A DNA stretch of 64,000 nucleotides from assembly GCA_973895155.1 (NCBI GenBank), contig OZ316898.1:15810001-15874000 (forward strand), given 5' to 3'. Numbering within the stretch: position 1 is the first letter of the stretch; each line of letters begins with the position of its first letter. The notes below the pieces were generated by a model, which was not told where the DNA came from, did not search any database, and worked only from the letters and a program-made list of their open reading frames with translations. This DNA is from Marsupella aquatica (Eukaryota > Marchantiophyta). Shown piece by piece: positions 41,979 to 53,287 of this stretch. The position numbers and the translations under genes were made by a program.

Positions 41979-42690
41979 GATGTCAGTTGCAGCTCTACCT
42001 TTGCCAGTGATACACTCTCGCTGTTTGCAACACTCTGCCAAAATCTGAGCTCAAACCGCAGCCGATTGCCCTTCCAACTCGAAGTGAAATTTCGCCCCAA
42101 GCTCAGAATCCCGAAACTGGACACGTAGCAGATCGTGCATGCTAAAGTGCATACCAAACGATGTCGGTTGCAGCTCTAACTTTGCCAGTGATACATTATC
42201 GCTGTTTCCAATGCTCTGGCAAAGTCTGAGCTTAAACCGCAGCCAATTTCCCTTCCAACTCGAAGTGAAATTTCGCCCCAAGCTTAGAATTGCGAAACTG
42301 GAGACGTAACAGATCGTGCATGCTAAAGTGCATATCAAACGATGTCGGTTGCAGCTCTAACTTTGCCAGTGATACATTCTTGCTGTTTCCAATACTCTGG
42401 CAAAATCTGAGCTCAAACCGCAGCCGATTGCCCTTTCAACTCGAAGTGAAATTTCACCCCGAGCTCAAAATCGCGAAATTGGAGACGTAGCAGATCGCGC
42501 ATGCTAAAGTGCATACCAAACGATGTCGGTTGCAGCTCTAACTTTGCCAGTGATACATTCTTGCTGTTTCCAATGCTCTGGCAAAGTCTGAGCTTAAACC
42601 GCAGCCAATTTCCCTTCCAACTCGAAGTGAAATTTTGCCCCAAGCTCAGAATTGCGAAACTGGAGACGTAACAGATCGTGCATGCTAAAG
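41979..42690 (-). promoter_or_regulatory. LINE D 5' UTR: four 181-bp tandem monomers
   Basis: Units begin GATGTCRGTTGCAGCTCTA at 41979, 42160, 42341 and 42522, each 181 bases, the last ending near 42690 after GATCGTGCATGCTAAAG. They lie immediately upstream of ORF1 on the LINE sense strand. Tandem 5' UTR monomers act as internal promoters in mouse L1; the same role here is inference. Units differ by scattered substitutions. Confidence 0.8.
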
Positions 42691-42824
42691 TAGAGATTGT
42701 AGCTCAATATGGACTTATCTGATGTCTAGCTAGTGCAAAGAGTTTATCTTACAGGTCCATGAGTGTGGCATGTACCTGTTGGTATGCAGACTCTGATTGG
42801 GACAATCACAAAAACAACGAGGTA

Positions 42825-43868
42825 ATGGCTGAACCTATGCCGAGGGAGGAAAGAGCAATTCAATGGGAGAGAGCTCGTCTACAGCAGCTCGTCGGGTGGC
42901 ATGATACACAGCGACTGAGAGGGGCAAAAAGGGCTAGTAGCTCCGTAACGGAAAGTGGCATCGAAGAAGAAATACCCAAAGAAGAGTCGGTCAGGAGAAG
43001 TAAGTCTCCAACCGACATGGGGGAACCGGAGGTACGACCAGAAGAGAGGCCAAGAACCAGACTAAGCCAACAGTCGTGCATTCATTAAAAGGCATTTCAT
43101 GGGAGAGGAGATGAGGATCCGGACAAATGGTTGGATGACTTCGAGGGAACCCCTGCAGCAAATGGAGAATCAACCATCAAGATGCAAATTCTTTCCGGCC
43201 TGCTCAAAGGTGAGGCTAGGCCTTGGTACAGAGCATTGAATGTGGAAGATCAAGCCATCTGGCATTCCCTCAAATCACTATTTGTTAAGGAGTTTCGACA
43301 CATTGGAACCTTAGAGCTAGCAGTGCTGAAGTTGGGACGACTTTGGTTCAAGGAGAACAAATCCTTCAGGAAGTTCTTGTAACGCTTCCAAAGCTGGTAA
43401 GACATACAAAGACCAATGCATTTGAATGGTTGGTGAATGCTTTACCACAGAAGATGAGTTTTGCAATTAGGAAGGAGAACCCAAAGACTTTAGCCGAGGC
43501 AATTAGAGATATTCAATTATACATTAATGTAGATATCACAAGCTGGAAGAAACAACTCAAGTTTGAGAGTTCCTCATCGGAGGAAGGATCACCCCATAAG
43601 AAAAAAGATAAGAAAAAGAAACATTCTAAGAAGTCAAGAAGTGATAACTCAAGCTCGGATAGTGAAAGTAGCAAGAGTGAGTCATCTTCTAGTTCTGAAG
43701 AAGAAAAATCTAGGAAAAAGAAGGGCAGAAGGAGGGGGAAGTTGAAAGTCAAGCTACAGGCTAAAACGCCAGATAACATCATAGCTCTTGCCAAGCAGCT
43801 AAAGGCTATAATAGCAGAGGTAAAGCCAAAGAAGAAAGTAGTACTGGAGGATAGCTCTGTATGGTGTG
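42825..43868 (+). pseudogene. gag: Ty3/gypsy gag relic
   Basis: ATG 42825 starts a charged N terminus. A TAA at 43086-43088 lies in frame before KAFHGRGDEDPDKWLDDFEG and the retrotransposon gag core (ARPWYRALNVEDQAIWHSLK, FVKEFRHIGTLE). A frameshift near 43380 leads into NAFEWLVNALPQKMSFAIRK and a Ser/Lys/Glu-rich low-complexity segment. Similarity to a gag continues to about 43868 (KKKVVLEDSSVWC) and then stops abruptly. No protease or pol follows. The leader lies directly next to the LINE D 5' end. Confidence 0.7.
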
Positions 43869-44350
43869 TGTTAAACACTATTTCTTCCCTACGATTAACT
43901 CAACTTAACCCTTCTCTATTCATTCGCTTTTGTATTAACCGATTAATCGTCCAACAACAGGGTAATCTAGTAAATCCTTTTCATACTCATGAACCTGTAA
44001 TTTCTGCTGAATGTTCTTCGATGTCTACTTCTTCCTTCCACTTCCTAGGTACGATCGACTCACTTAATACTAATCCTTCCCTGTATATAATTTCTATAAA
44101 TCCACACCATTCACGATACATGAAAATACAAATTGGAATACTCTCTTCCCTTAACCGCCAAGTGATTAGGTGCAAACCAATCAAACAGATCCACAATTCA
44201 ATTGGCCTGAGCCTAATTAGTGAGGAATTCTTCCTATCCTCGTTGCTAGTATTCATGCTTCCAGTGATTGTGATCTGATTAGATCCAATCGTCTCATTGA
44301 TACTCCTACCAGGAGTTTGATTAATTACTTATGCTACGGAGTAGATCAAG
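43869..44350. other. Possible LTR or 3' end of the gypsy element on the minus strand, left piece
   Basis: The gag homology breaks at TGTGTTAAACAC (43869). This sequence was contiguous with 50064-50830 before LINE C copy 1 inserted. Together they would be about 1.25 kb of non-coding sequence 3' of the minus-strand gypsy accessory region, a position suited to a 3' LTR ending ..TGTTTAACACA. No second LTR is available to confirm. Confidence 0.3.
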
Positions 44351-44624
44351 AAAGGCTATTCACCCCGCGGAGGGGGGACCCAAAAGGCCATCGAAATACA
44401 TAAAAGCCCCAAAAAGGCAATACAACAAAGGGCCAAAGAACCCAAGCGGGAAAGTGAGAAGTCACCACCCACAGATGAGCCCTCAGCCCAAATCAACGAC
44501 CCTACAAGGGAAAATCCCATCGACACGACCGCCACCAGGGAAGACATACCCCAGCACACCGGCAGCCCAAAGCATCCTCCCAAGCAGTACAGAGGGAACG
44601 CGAAAGTGACTGCCGCCGTACCAC

Positions 44625-47600
44625 CTACAGACCGGGCAACGAAAAAAACCGGTTGCCAATCCGAGGAATCCACCTGATCCTAAGTATCTCTATTGTTCCC
44701 TTGGCACTAAGCAGCCTGGAGAGTTTCAGACCAGGCGGCGTGACCCTACAAGCAGCATGCAGTGAGTCCACAACCTCGGAGAGAACAAGTGTGAGGTCAA
44801 ACCTACGTCTATCTCTCTGATCAAAAATCTGCTCATTCCTTCCAAGCCAAATAGTCCATAGAACTTGGTACATTACAAAGGCCTTCACCGTATGCATGCT
44901 CTCCCTACCCACAGTAGAGTCCAGCATCGGAAGCATCTCCAAACAAGGCCAAGTGAAGCAGCCTGCCATACAATCCTGTACTAATCTCCAGCACCGACAT
45001 GCATGCCTACACTCAAAGAAAATATGAGGAATCATTTCCCATGAGCCAGTACACATCCCACACCTCCCTGTCCCTTTACCAATTTTAAGAGCTCTCACGC
45101 CCGAAAAAAGCCCTTGCGCAATGATCCGCCATAGAAAGGTCTTAGCCCTAGTTGCAATGTCAAGTGTCCACAGATTGAGCCAAAGCTTGCTCCATTCATT
45201 CTCAGTCCGAGAGCCCCCCCAGATTCTGTTCAGTCTACCGGTCTTTGATCCCTTAGGTCGCAGCATCTGGTAAATTCTTTTGTTTTCAAGTCTGAAAACA
45301 TTGATCTTATCGTTGCAATCTCCCCAACGCCAGGAAGTAGGAGAGGATACCGCACCAGATATACACCTTCTAGCAGAGCAAATTGTGTCCAGCAGCCTAT
45401 TGCACATCTCCCGCCTCTCCCAATCAATACCTCTAACTTTATCAATCCTGGCAGCCACCGAAATCCAACATCCGCCATGATCCGACCACAGTGCATCCAC
45501 TCTTCTAAGTCCAATCCTCCCACAAATCTCTACAAGAGCATGCAAAACGCCAACAAGTAGTGATTGAAATCCTTCCAGGCAGTTCAACAGGTCCATCATT
45601 CCCCAGTGCCCAGGAATAGTTCCATTCAGTGGACAGAAGATCAGATATTCCCGAAGAGGCGCCCAAGCCTGCCATAGATTACCTGTATATCTAAGCTTAC
45701 CAAAATTTGACGGTGAGCTTAACAGAATTCTGTCCTTAACCGAATACCCATTCCGCCTTATACCCTTCTGATTGTGCCACTTAACCAACATCAGATTAGC
45801 CCCAAGTAGGCGAGCCCATTCAGAGCTGGGGTCATCCACTGCCTTAGTGAACCAGCAACTCAAAAGGGCATCCAAATGAATCCGAAAATCTTTGAATCCC
45901 AACCCACCCATCACCTTGGGTCGAGCCAAAGTAACCCAAGCCACCAGAGGAACCTTACGGCCTCCAGCCGGATTGTAACCCCATAAAAAGTTTCGGCAGA
46001 GGGCAATCATCTTTTTTGCCAGTTCTGCAGAGGACTTGAGGAACATCATATGGTAAATAGGAATAGCCTGCAGTACATGTTTCACCAACAACACTCTACC
46101 GGTAAAGGATAGCAGCCTGGAAGTCCAAAAGGACAGTCGCTGAGCAATTTTATCCAAACAAAAGTCATGCAGTTGGGAAGTCCGGAGGTTCAGGCCGAGT
46201 GGTGCCCCAAGATAGCGTTGCACCTCCCCTGATCTGCTAATGGTACAACCCGACTGTGAAAGCCAACTCGGAATCACTGCCAGCTCCAGAGGAATAACCA
46301 CCGACTTGCGTAGGTTAAGCAGAGCCCCCGAAGCTAGCTCATAGCACGCTAGTGCAACCCTTGTTTGAACAAAAGCCACTTCAGTGGCCGGTATCACCAT
46401 CCCCAAATCATCTGCAAAAAGTCTGTAACAAATAGTCAACCCAGCAGTGATCTGAATTCCACTGAGCCTGCCCTCCTTGAGCTCTGCATCAAGAAAGTCC
46501 ATAAGCGGTTGTGTAGAGATGGCAAAAAGCAGCGGCGAGAGCGGGCATCCCTGCCTCACACCACGAAGCAGGGGAATCTCGCCGGAGAAAAGTCCATTCA
46601 CATGGATACGAGAGTAGGAATTGCTTAACAGTGCCTTAACCAACATGATAAAATGATCCCCCAACCCGAGAAGGTGCATAGACTCCCAAATATAAGAATG
46701 ATCAACTCTATCAAAAGCTTTTTCAAAATCTAATTTTAAAAAAAGGGCCTCGCACTTGTTTTGTTTCAACCAGTCATCCGTCAACCATGCAATGGAAATA
46801 TTCTCCAGGATATGTCTACCGGGGATAAAGCCAGTTTGCTGCACGCTGATGAGCTTGGGTAACAGGACTTTGAGTCGAAGTGCAAGCAACTTAGCAATAA
46901 TCTTATACCCTGTATTAAGCATCATGAGTGGCCGCCAGTCTTTCAGTCTCCTCTTATCAGGCTTCTTAGGGATGAACTTAATAATCCCATCTTTGATATT
47001 GTTAGCCATCTCCACATTGACCCAGAATGCTTGAATCATCTCCATCATGTCATTCTTAATAAAAGCCCAGCATCTACGGAAGACCTCCGTAGTGAGCCCA
47101 TCTGGTCCCGGAGCTTTGTCCGCAGGCATCATCCATAATACTCCTTCAACCTCCTTGAGAAGCGGAAGATCCTCGAGTGCATGCAACTCCTTGTCATTCA
47201 GGGCCCTCCCGGTATTCCTCAACAGTTTATTACGTGCTTCTCTGACCTCTCTACTTCCCTCTTCAGTCCGAATTTCAAGTGTAAATAATTTTGTGCATTG
47301 CTTTTCCACTTCCTTCAGCACTTCCGCCTCATTGGTAATCGTGGTTCCATCTTCAAGTAGCACCGAGGGCATAGCTTCTCGACAACGCTTAGCTTTCACA
47401 GTAGCAAAGTAAAAGCGAGAAGGCTCATCACCCTCACCCAGCCACTTAATTCTAGCAAGCTTGCGCCCCAGCTGAGCCTCGTCATGTTCCACTGTGCGCA
47501 GTTGATTCTCCACCGTTAAGTACTCACTCAGAGTCCCATCCGAGTACTCCCCCATCAATGTAACCTTCAGTAGTCGAAGTTTCTCCCTTATCGCCTCCGT

Positions 47601-48554
47601 CGCCATCTGCTGAGCCATCGGGGTGCCTTGTATACCTTTCAAGCACTCTCTAAGTCTATTTTTAGCCTGCGCAAAACGGAGGTGAGGGTCAGTCGCCTCC
47701 ATTTTCCCTTCTTCCCATGCCGATTTCAATTTCCCCCAGTTCTCCTCTGATCGTAGGAAGGCAGGATTGGCCTTGAAGTATGATGACTTCCTCCCCGATC
47801 CAGTCCCCACATCACTACCTAATTTAAATTCAACGAGAACTGGGTCATGGTTTGAGAGTGCAGTGCCCCCTTCGTGCACCAGCTGTATCAACTTTCCAAT
47901 CCACCAACCCTGCTCACTGAAATAAAATTTGTCCAGCCTTGATTGAGTAACCCTTCCAAACCAAACTTTCCTCCACGTAAATCTTGATCCATTCACCCCC
48001 CCGATAATATTCATCGCATCCTCCAAGTTAAATCTAGTTTTTAGGAAGCGCCAAAATTCTGTTTCTTGACCTTGCAAGAGCGGACCAGTGCCAGTAGAGT
48101 CATCCCCGCTTTCAGTCATATTAAAATCCCCACAGAATATCCATTGATCCAAAGGTAGCACCTCTTTTATCTCATTCCAGAGTAGCACCCTCTCCCGAGA
48201 ACTGTTAGGAGCGTATATACTGATCAGCCCAAAATTCCCCTTCTCATGTTCCACTTGTATCCATACCGCCCTTCCCAAATCAACTTGTCCAGAAGCAATC
48301 ACCTTCAGTGATGGATGCAACAAAATGGCTGAACCACCATGACCTTCGTCCGGTGCAGATGAGAAGCATTGATATCCAGGAAAGATTGCACGTAGTGCAA
48401 TGTCCAGCCTGAATTGATCCGCCTTGACCTCTTGCAGTGCTAAAGCCATAGGTGGGTGACGTAGAGAGCGCACCCAGTCCTTAACAATGTGCTTCCGATT
48501 GGGGTCGCAAAGCCCACACACATTTCAAGTAGCAAAATACCATGCAGGATCCAT
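44625..48554 (-). CDS. LINE C ORF2: endonuclease-reverse transcriptase, one early stop
   Basis: ATG at 48554 gives MDPAWYFAT, then TGA at 48527-48525, then NVCGLCDPNRK. LINE endonucleases have WNVxGL here, so the invariant tryptophan codon TGG has become TGA. The remaining 1,299 codons are open: endonuclease (ALQEVKAD, FCGDFNMTESG, SNHDPVLVEF), RT with FLKLDFEKAFDRVDH, GVRQGCPLSPLLFAIST and FADDLGM, and a C-terminal zf-RVT-like Cys/His region (CGMCTGSWEMIPHIFFECRH). The protein would nick DNA and reverse transcribe LINE RNA. Translation beyond codon 9 would require readthrough or internal initiation. Confidence 0.9.
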
Positions 48555-48586
48555 AATTCCCACCCCCTTTAGTCCTTTCAAGCTCG

Positions 48587-50032
48587 TCACATCATAGGGA
48601 AACAACTCTCAACCGGAGGGGACCCGGTCTCCACATGTACACCCTCCAGAGCCCGAGCATAAGAGATATTCCCCAGGTCTGCTCCAGTCCCCGCCATCTC
48701 ACTGCCTCCTCCCGAGTCCCTAGGTGGCACCGCCCAGTCTTCTTTGTCCGCTCCTCCGCTAGCCTGATCAATCATCATCACCCCACCATCACCCTGCAAT
48801 TGCGATGGTTCAAAATGTAAGGATCGTTGTTTCTTTTGTTCCTTCTTCCCTTTGTTCTTCCTCTCAGTTGGTGGTGTCCGTCTTTCCAATTTCCTTGTTC
48901 TATCCTTTTTAATTTGACTTTTAGAGATATACTTCTTGTACTCTGATAGCCCGGGGTCTGATTCTCCATGGTAAGACATCCTCTCATCCACACCCGATCC
49001 CTCAGTTGCATTCCCAAGTGAAAGCTCAGCCTCCTCAATAGATGCTTCCACCGCCACAATAGAGGCCACCACTGCAGCAACCGGACCCTCAATGGCTTCC
49101 TTATTCATTAACTCTCGCATTAGAATCCCCTGCCCCTCATCTTCCACTTCCCTTCTTGGTCCTTGAGAGTCCAACACAGCAGCAGGGAGAAGAGGAGTTC
49201 CGTCACTCCTAACCAAATGTCCCACTGCGACTACACCAGCAGCGGATCCAGGAATTGTCGCAGTCCCACACAGCTTCCCACCGTTTGACGCTAAAAGTCC
49301 ACCAGCCTCCAAAGGATGCGTCAAATCTGGAAGAGCAGGGGAGACCTCCCCTCCGCACACATTCCGAAGGGGGGTCATCCCGACAACCAATTCAATAGTA
49401 ACGCCCTTCAAAGCCCCTGAATCCTGAGGCATGGACGCCAAAATTTCAGCCCTCCTATCAGTGTTGCCCGCACCAACCACAACTCCATGACCCTCGTTAA
49501 TCCTCACATGCTCCTCCGCCGTGGCAGCACTATCATCTTTCATAGCAGTGACCGGAGCCGTCACTCCTACCACCACCCCCATCGGGGCCAAAGCGTTTAC
49601 ATTCTCCAGCTCCTTCCGAGCCCGAGCCTCCTCCGCAGCCTCCATAGTCAAGCAATCTCTAGCTAAGTGCCCTTTCTTGTTACACCTGTAGCAGTGATAA
49701 GGAATATTCTTGAAAATCACTGGCTGCCAGATAGCAATATCCTCCCGAATCATCACCTTCACGCTACAGGGGACCTCCCTCCGGGTGTCCCAAAGGATAC
49801 AAGCCCTGTCATGTGGATAGGAGCTCTGTTCATCACCCTGTATGTAGTACAACACTCTCCCAAAAGATACCGCAATCCTTTTACGACAGCCCTCCAGTAG
49901 TAAAGAGCGAAAGGGAATTTCAATCCACACAGGGAGCTTCACATATGACTCCTTTTTGACATCGAAAGACGGGTCCCAGGGAAATGTGAACATAAATTTG
50001 CGCTCCAAGAACCAAGGTGCCTGTGCAAGCAT
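48587..50032 (-). pseudogene. LINE C ORF1, N-terminally truncated
   Basis: 481 codons from the ATG at 50032. It starts inside the DUF4283-like domain (APWFLERKFMFTFPWDPSFD) and has a CCHC knuckle CYRCNKKGHLARDC near residue 135, then a low-complexity Ala/Val/Glu linker and a basic C terminus (KKDRTRKLERR). The homologous ORF1 of copy 2 has about 75 more residues upstream. The product would bind LINE RNA. Confidence 0.75.
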
Positions 50033-50063
50033 ATAAAAAAATTATTAAAAAAAGGCTATTCAC

Positions 50064-50833
50064 AAGTAGAATGTCAATTCAATGATTACCTCGTTATGCT
50101 GCAGGTGTATGACAATTAGATGGTCATTCTCGAAACACACACACTTCAGCCAAACTCCACTACTTATGAGTTGTCTGTTGGTTTGTTTTTGTAAGGTGTT
50201 ACTCCTCAACGTGTTCACTCTGAGTGAATTAATCCTCATTCATTCTCTCGCAGTCAATCACCATCTCTTCATGTAGACTCTCTCAACAATGTACTCATCC
50301 AAGAACAATTCATCAGGTTGTGCCATAATGATCGCTTTACTTCTCAACATTGAAATTCTACTCATATCTGAGTAGGGAACACTTAAACGGATCTACTGAT
50401 CATATTAAGGAAAGTCTGGCTTTGCCTTTCAATCAGATTACCTATTGTAAAAGTGACACCCTATTCTACGCTCTTGCCTGCCTTAAATACTATTTTCCGG
50501 AAAAACTATCGATTTTCAACTGTCCGACTAACAAAAAAATGGTTATCTAACTTACTAATCAAACATAATTGCATAGCAGTTAATAAACTGCTGTTTTGCG
50601 GTTACTAAACCGCAATCCGTAGTTCTCGATTGGTATACTCTGTTCAACTGAGACTACTGCATTGAACATCTTTGTAAACGATTGGTGGTTGGAGTCGTGG
50701 TTTCTGAACTGCTAATGGTTAAGCTTCTCAATTCTGATGTCACATGATAGACATTCAATGGATCTTCTTGTTCACTAATGTTCCAAAAAATGATTACTCG
50801 TTCAGCGGCGATTAGCCTCCAGCAGTGACGTTG
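50064..50833. other. Possible LTR or 3' end of the gypsy element on the minus strand, right piece
   Basis: AT-rich sequence without open frames, lying between the LINE C duplication and the gypsy accessory coding region. It continues the piece at 43869-44350. I see no clear polypurine tract. Confidence 0.3.
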
Positions 50834-51230
50834 TCATTGATCAAGTTCTCGTCCCAACGTCAGGTTCCACTTTGATGACATGATTCCCCTGCAAAATTCT
50901 TCAACAGCTTCTTGAGTAGTCAACTGTCGTTGGAAAGTTTCACCATTCATGCCGAAAAGCTGCTGCCCTGCTTCATTCCATACTCGACAGTCTCCCTCCC
51001 TAAGGCGGATCATAAATCGGAACATGGGCTTCCCCTCTCCTACGAGCTTGCAAATATGAGTGCCTCGATCCCTACTAAAATGTTCGATCGTTCTTCTCCC
51101 ATTTGCCTTTGTTGTCTTGCTTTCACCCCTAGAGCGCAATCTCTGCCGTCTCCTAGCTTGGTATCGCATCCTTCATAGCAAAACCCTAATCCGGTACTAC
51201 TCCAAATAGCAAAAATTGTCGTGCCTTCTA
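50834..51230 (-). pseudogene. Gypsy accessory ORF, last segment
   Basis: Basic frame (MRYQARRRQRLRSRGESKTT..) continuing to HICKLVGEGKPMFRFMIRLR and a stop at 50834. It lies on the far side of LINE D copy 2 from the coiled-coil segments and is probably their continuation. No domain recognised. Confidence 0.4.
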
Positions 51231-51236
51231 ATGTTA

Positions 51237-53113
51237 GTAATGGTAATGGTAATGGTAATGTATTATAAGCTCCGGGACCATGAAAGTCAAAGGAGCTGCC
51301 ACAAAAAGTAAAGTACAATGCAATCAAAGAAAAGAGCAACCAAAAGAGATTGCTCAGAAGAGGACAACTATGTCCTCAAAGAAACTATGGACCTAGAGAG
51401 CCCTGAAAGATTTTCCAAACCTATTCTCCTTTCCCTATCCACCGCAAAGATATATCTTCCAAGTTGCTGAGGGGGCAGACCAAACAATGCATACAAATCT
51501 TTCACCAAGATTTGAGATGCCATCCTAACCCCCTCATAAAACTTGCAAGCAATGAATACATGATATTCATTCTCTATACTAGAGCTATCACATAACTGAC
51601 AAACCCTCTTTTTCCTGTCAATATCCTTCCATCTCCCTTGTTCTACTTCAAGGTGGTGTGAGCTTAGTCTATACTGAGCAATAAGTTGTCTAAGTTGTAC
51701 TGAGATAGTGCTAGATAAGTATTCTTGTTCTCGATATTTCTTCATGGGGTTCACATCTCTCATGTAGTATTGCTGCCGTGGGCTAGGTTCATGCCAAAGT
51801 TTGTGCAAAGCCTTTTGCTCAAGTTTTGCTCTTAGCTTGGTTGGGTGTGTTGGCCATTCATGTTCAGGAAAATCCCAAGCATGGGCCCACCTGCACACAT
51901 CTGCATACCACCCTTTAGCTGAAGATGAGCGCAAGGCATGAAAAGGAAATCTGTTTTCCTCCAACTCTCTTACACGCATGATGTATTTGAGTGTGTGGAA
52001 GAGTGCCTCCACCTCCAAAGGAAACAAGCCTGCCTCTGCAAGTGTAAGTGTATATGGGGTTTGTGACTTGATCCCAAGCTCCATCTCAAGAAATAGCTTT
52101 TGCAGCCCCTCAATCTGTTGCCACCCAGATTTAGACACACCTGCTCCCCAAATTGGTGCTCCATAAAGAATGACTGGTTTCACCAAAGCTCCAAAGAGAT
52201 GTTTCCTTAACCTCCAAGTGTGTAGACCAGCTCTTTTGCATTTGTTCATGAATGCATAAAAAGCTCTGTACCCATTGGCAGCCCTAGATTTTACACATGA
52301 GGCCCAACTCAAGTTTTGAGAGAACTCCACCCCAAGGTATTTGTAGGTCCTCACAAATTCCACCAGATTCCCTTGGAAGTAGAGCTCTGGATTTTGTCGT
52401 GTGCCAATGCCCAAACACTTGGTCTTCTTGAGGTTGACTACCATCCCTGTTGCTTGACAAAACTCCTCCAAGGCATTGAGATGTCTTTGCAAAGCTTCTT
52501 GAGCATGAGCAAGTAGGACCACATCATCTGCAAATTTAAGAAGTTGGAGGACAAACCTACCCAATTGAGTGCCAACTCCACCATGCTCCTCCAAAATGTT
52601 GTGTAGCTGATCAATGAAGATGCCAAATAGAGTTGGTGAGAGAGGACAACCTTGGATCACCCCAAGAGTGCTCCAGATTTCTTCAGAGGTTTCCTTTGAA
52701 AGTTTGATGCGCACTTCTTGGTACAATTTAGAAACAGCCAACCTGAGCTCTTCAGGCACTTCCAACTCCACCATCCTATCCCAAAGCTTGGATCGGGAAA
52801 CTTTGTCAAAGGCCTTGGAGAAGTCCACAAACAAGCAAAATAATGGTTTATGTGGAGATTTGGCCTTTTCACACAACACCCTCAAGCAGAGAATGTGATC
52901 CATAGTGCTGAATTCTCTCCTAAAACCTGCTTGTGAAGGTGCCCTTTTCATCTCACTCTCCAACCAAGAGCTTAATCTGGCTTCAAGTAGTCCTCCCAAA
53001 ACTTCAGCAAAAGTATTGCCTACCATGATGGTTCTGTAGTTGTGCACATCGTCCTTGTTGCCTGCCTTGAAGATAGGCACCACTCTTCTGGTCATCCAAG
53101 CTTTAGGTAAACC
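51237..53113 (-). mobile_element. LINE D copy 2, 5'-truncated (about 1.9 kb)
   Basis: It shares the hexamer tail (51237-51260) and 3' UTR with copy 1 and matches it with only scattered substitutions up to GGTAAACC at about 53113, where homology stops. 5' truncation is usual for LINE insertion. It sits inside the gypsy accessory region. A target duplication was not resolved. Confidence 0.9.
51368..53113 (-). pseudogene. LINE D ORF2 fragment (RT and C terminus)
   Basis: About 580 codons open from LPKAWMTRRVVPIF to the same C terminus as copy 1, including FADDVVLL and the Cys/His cluster. It lacks the endonuclease and the N-terminal RT, so it cannot act. Protein differences from copy 1 are very few (for example YTLTLAEAG for YALTLAEAG). 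Confidence 0.9.
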
Positions 53114-53287
53114 CCTAGCCATCTTACTAAGCTATTTCTATCTGCCACTAATCCCCTTAAATACTTGATCTATTATCTTCCGCTTGACGTTTCTCCACTA
53201 ATTCTACTTAATTATTTTCTTGGTTTACATTCTCCTTTACTTACTTACGGATTCGTCCTCGATATCCGTTTACTACTCCATCAACCG

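Larger units (their letters stand above)
33152..42690 (-). mobile_element. LINE D copy 1, near full length, split by family A copy 3
   Basis: On the minus strand: four 181-bp 5' UTR monomers (42690-41979), ORF1 (41916-41143), the ORF2 endonuclease part (41130-40593), family A insertion (40592-35957), the rest of ORF2 to 33286, a short 3' UTR and a hexamer tail. Without the insertion it is about 4.9 kb. Both ORFs read through without internal stops, so it was recently active. A target-site duplication was not identified. Confidence 0.85.
44364..50050 (-). mobile_element. LINE C (plant L1 type) copy 1, 5'-truncated in ORF1
   Basis: ORF1 (50032-48587) lacks its N-terminal part by comparison with copy 2 at 60367, and ORF2 is almost complete (48554-44625). 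The 3' side ends at 44364 with about 260 bp of 3' UTR and no obvious poly(A). An AT-rich stretch adjoins the 5' junction. Confidence 0.9.
44351..50063. repeat. 13-bp target-site duplication of LINE C copy 1
   Basis: AAAGGCTATTCAC is present at 44351-44363 and 50051-50063, bounding the LINE. A 13-bp duplication is typical for target-primed reverse transcription. Confidence 0.9.

Noticed and set aside
41979-42690. CRISPR-like or satellite array
   Set aside because: 181-bp contiguous units without spacers, located exactly at a LINE 5' end; better explained as 5' UTR monomers.
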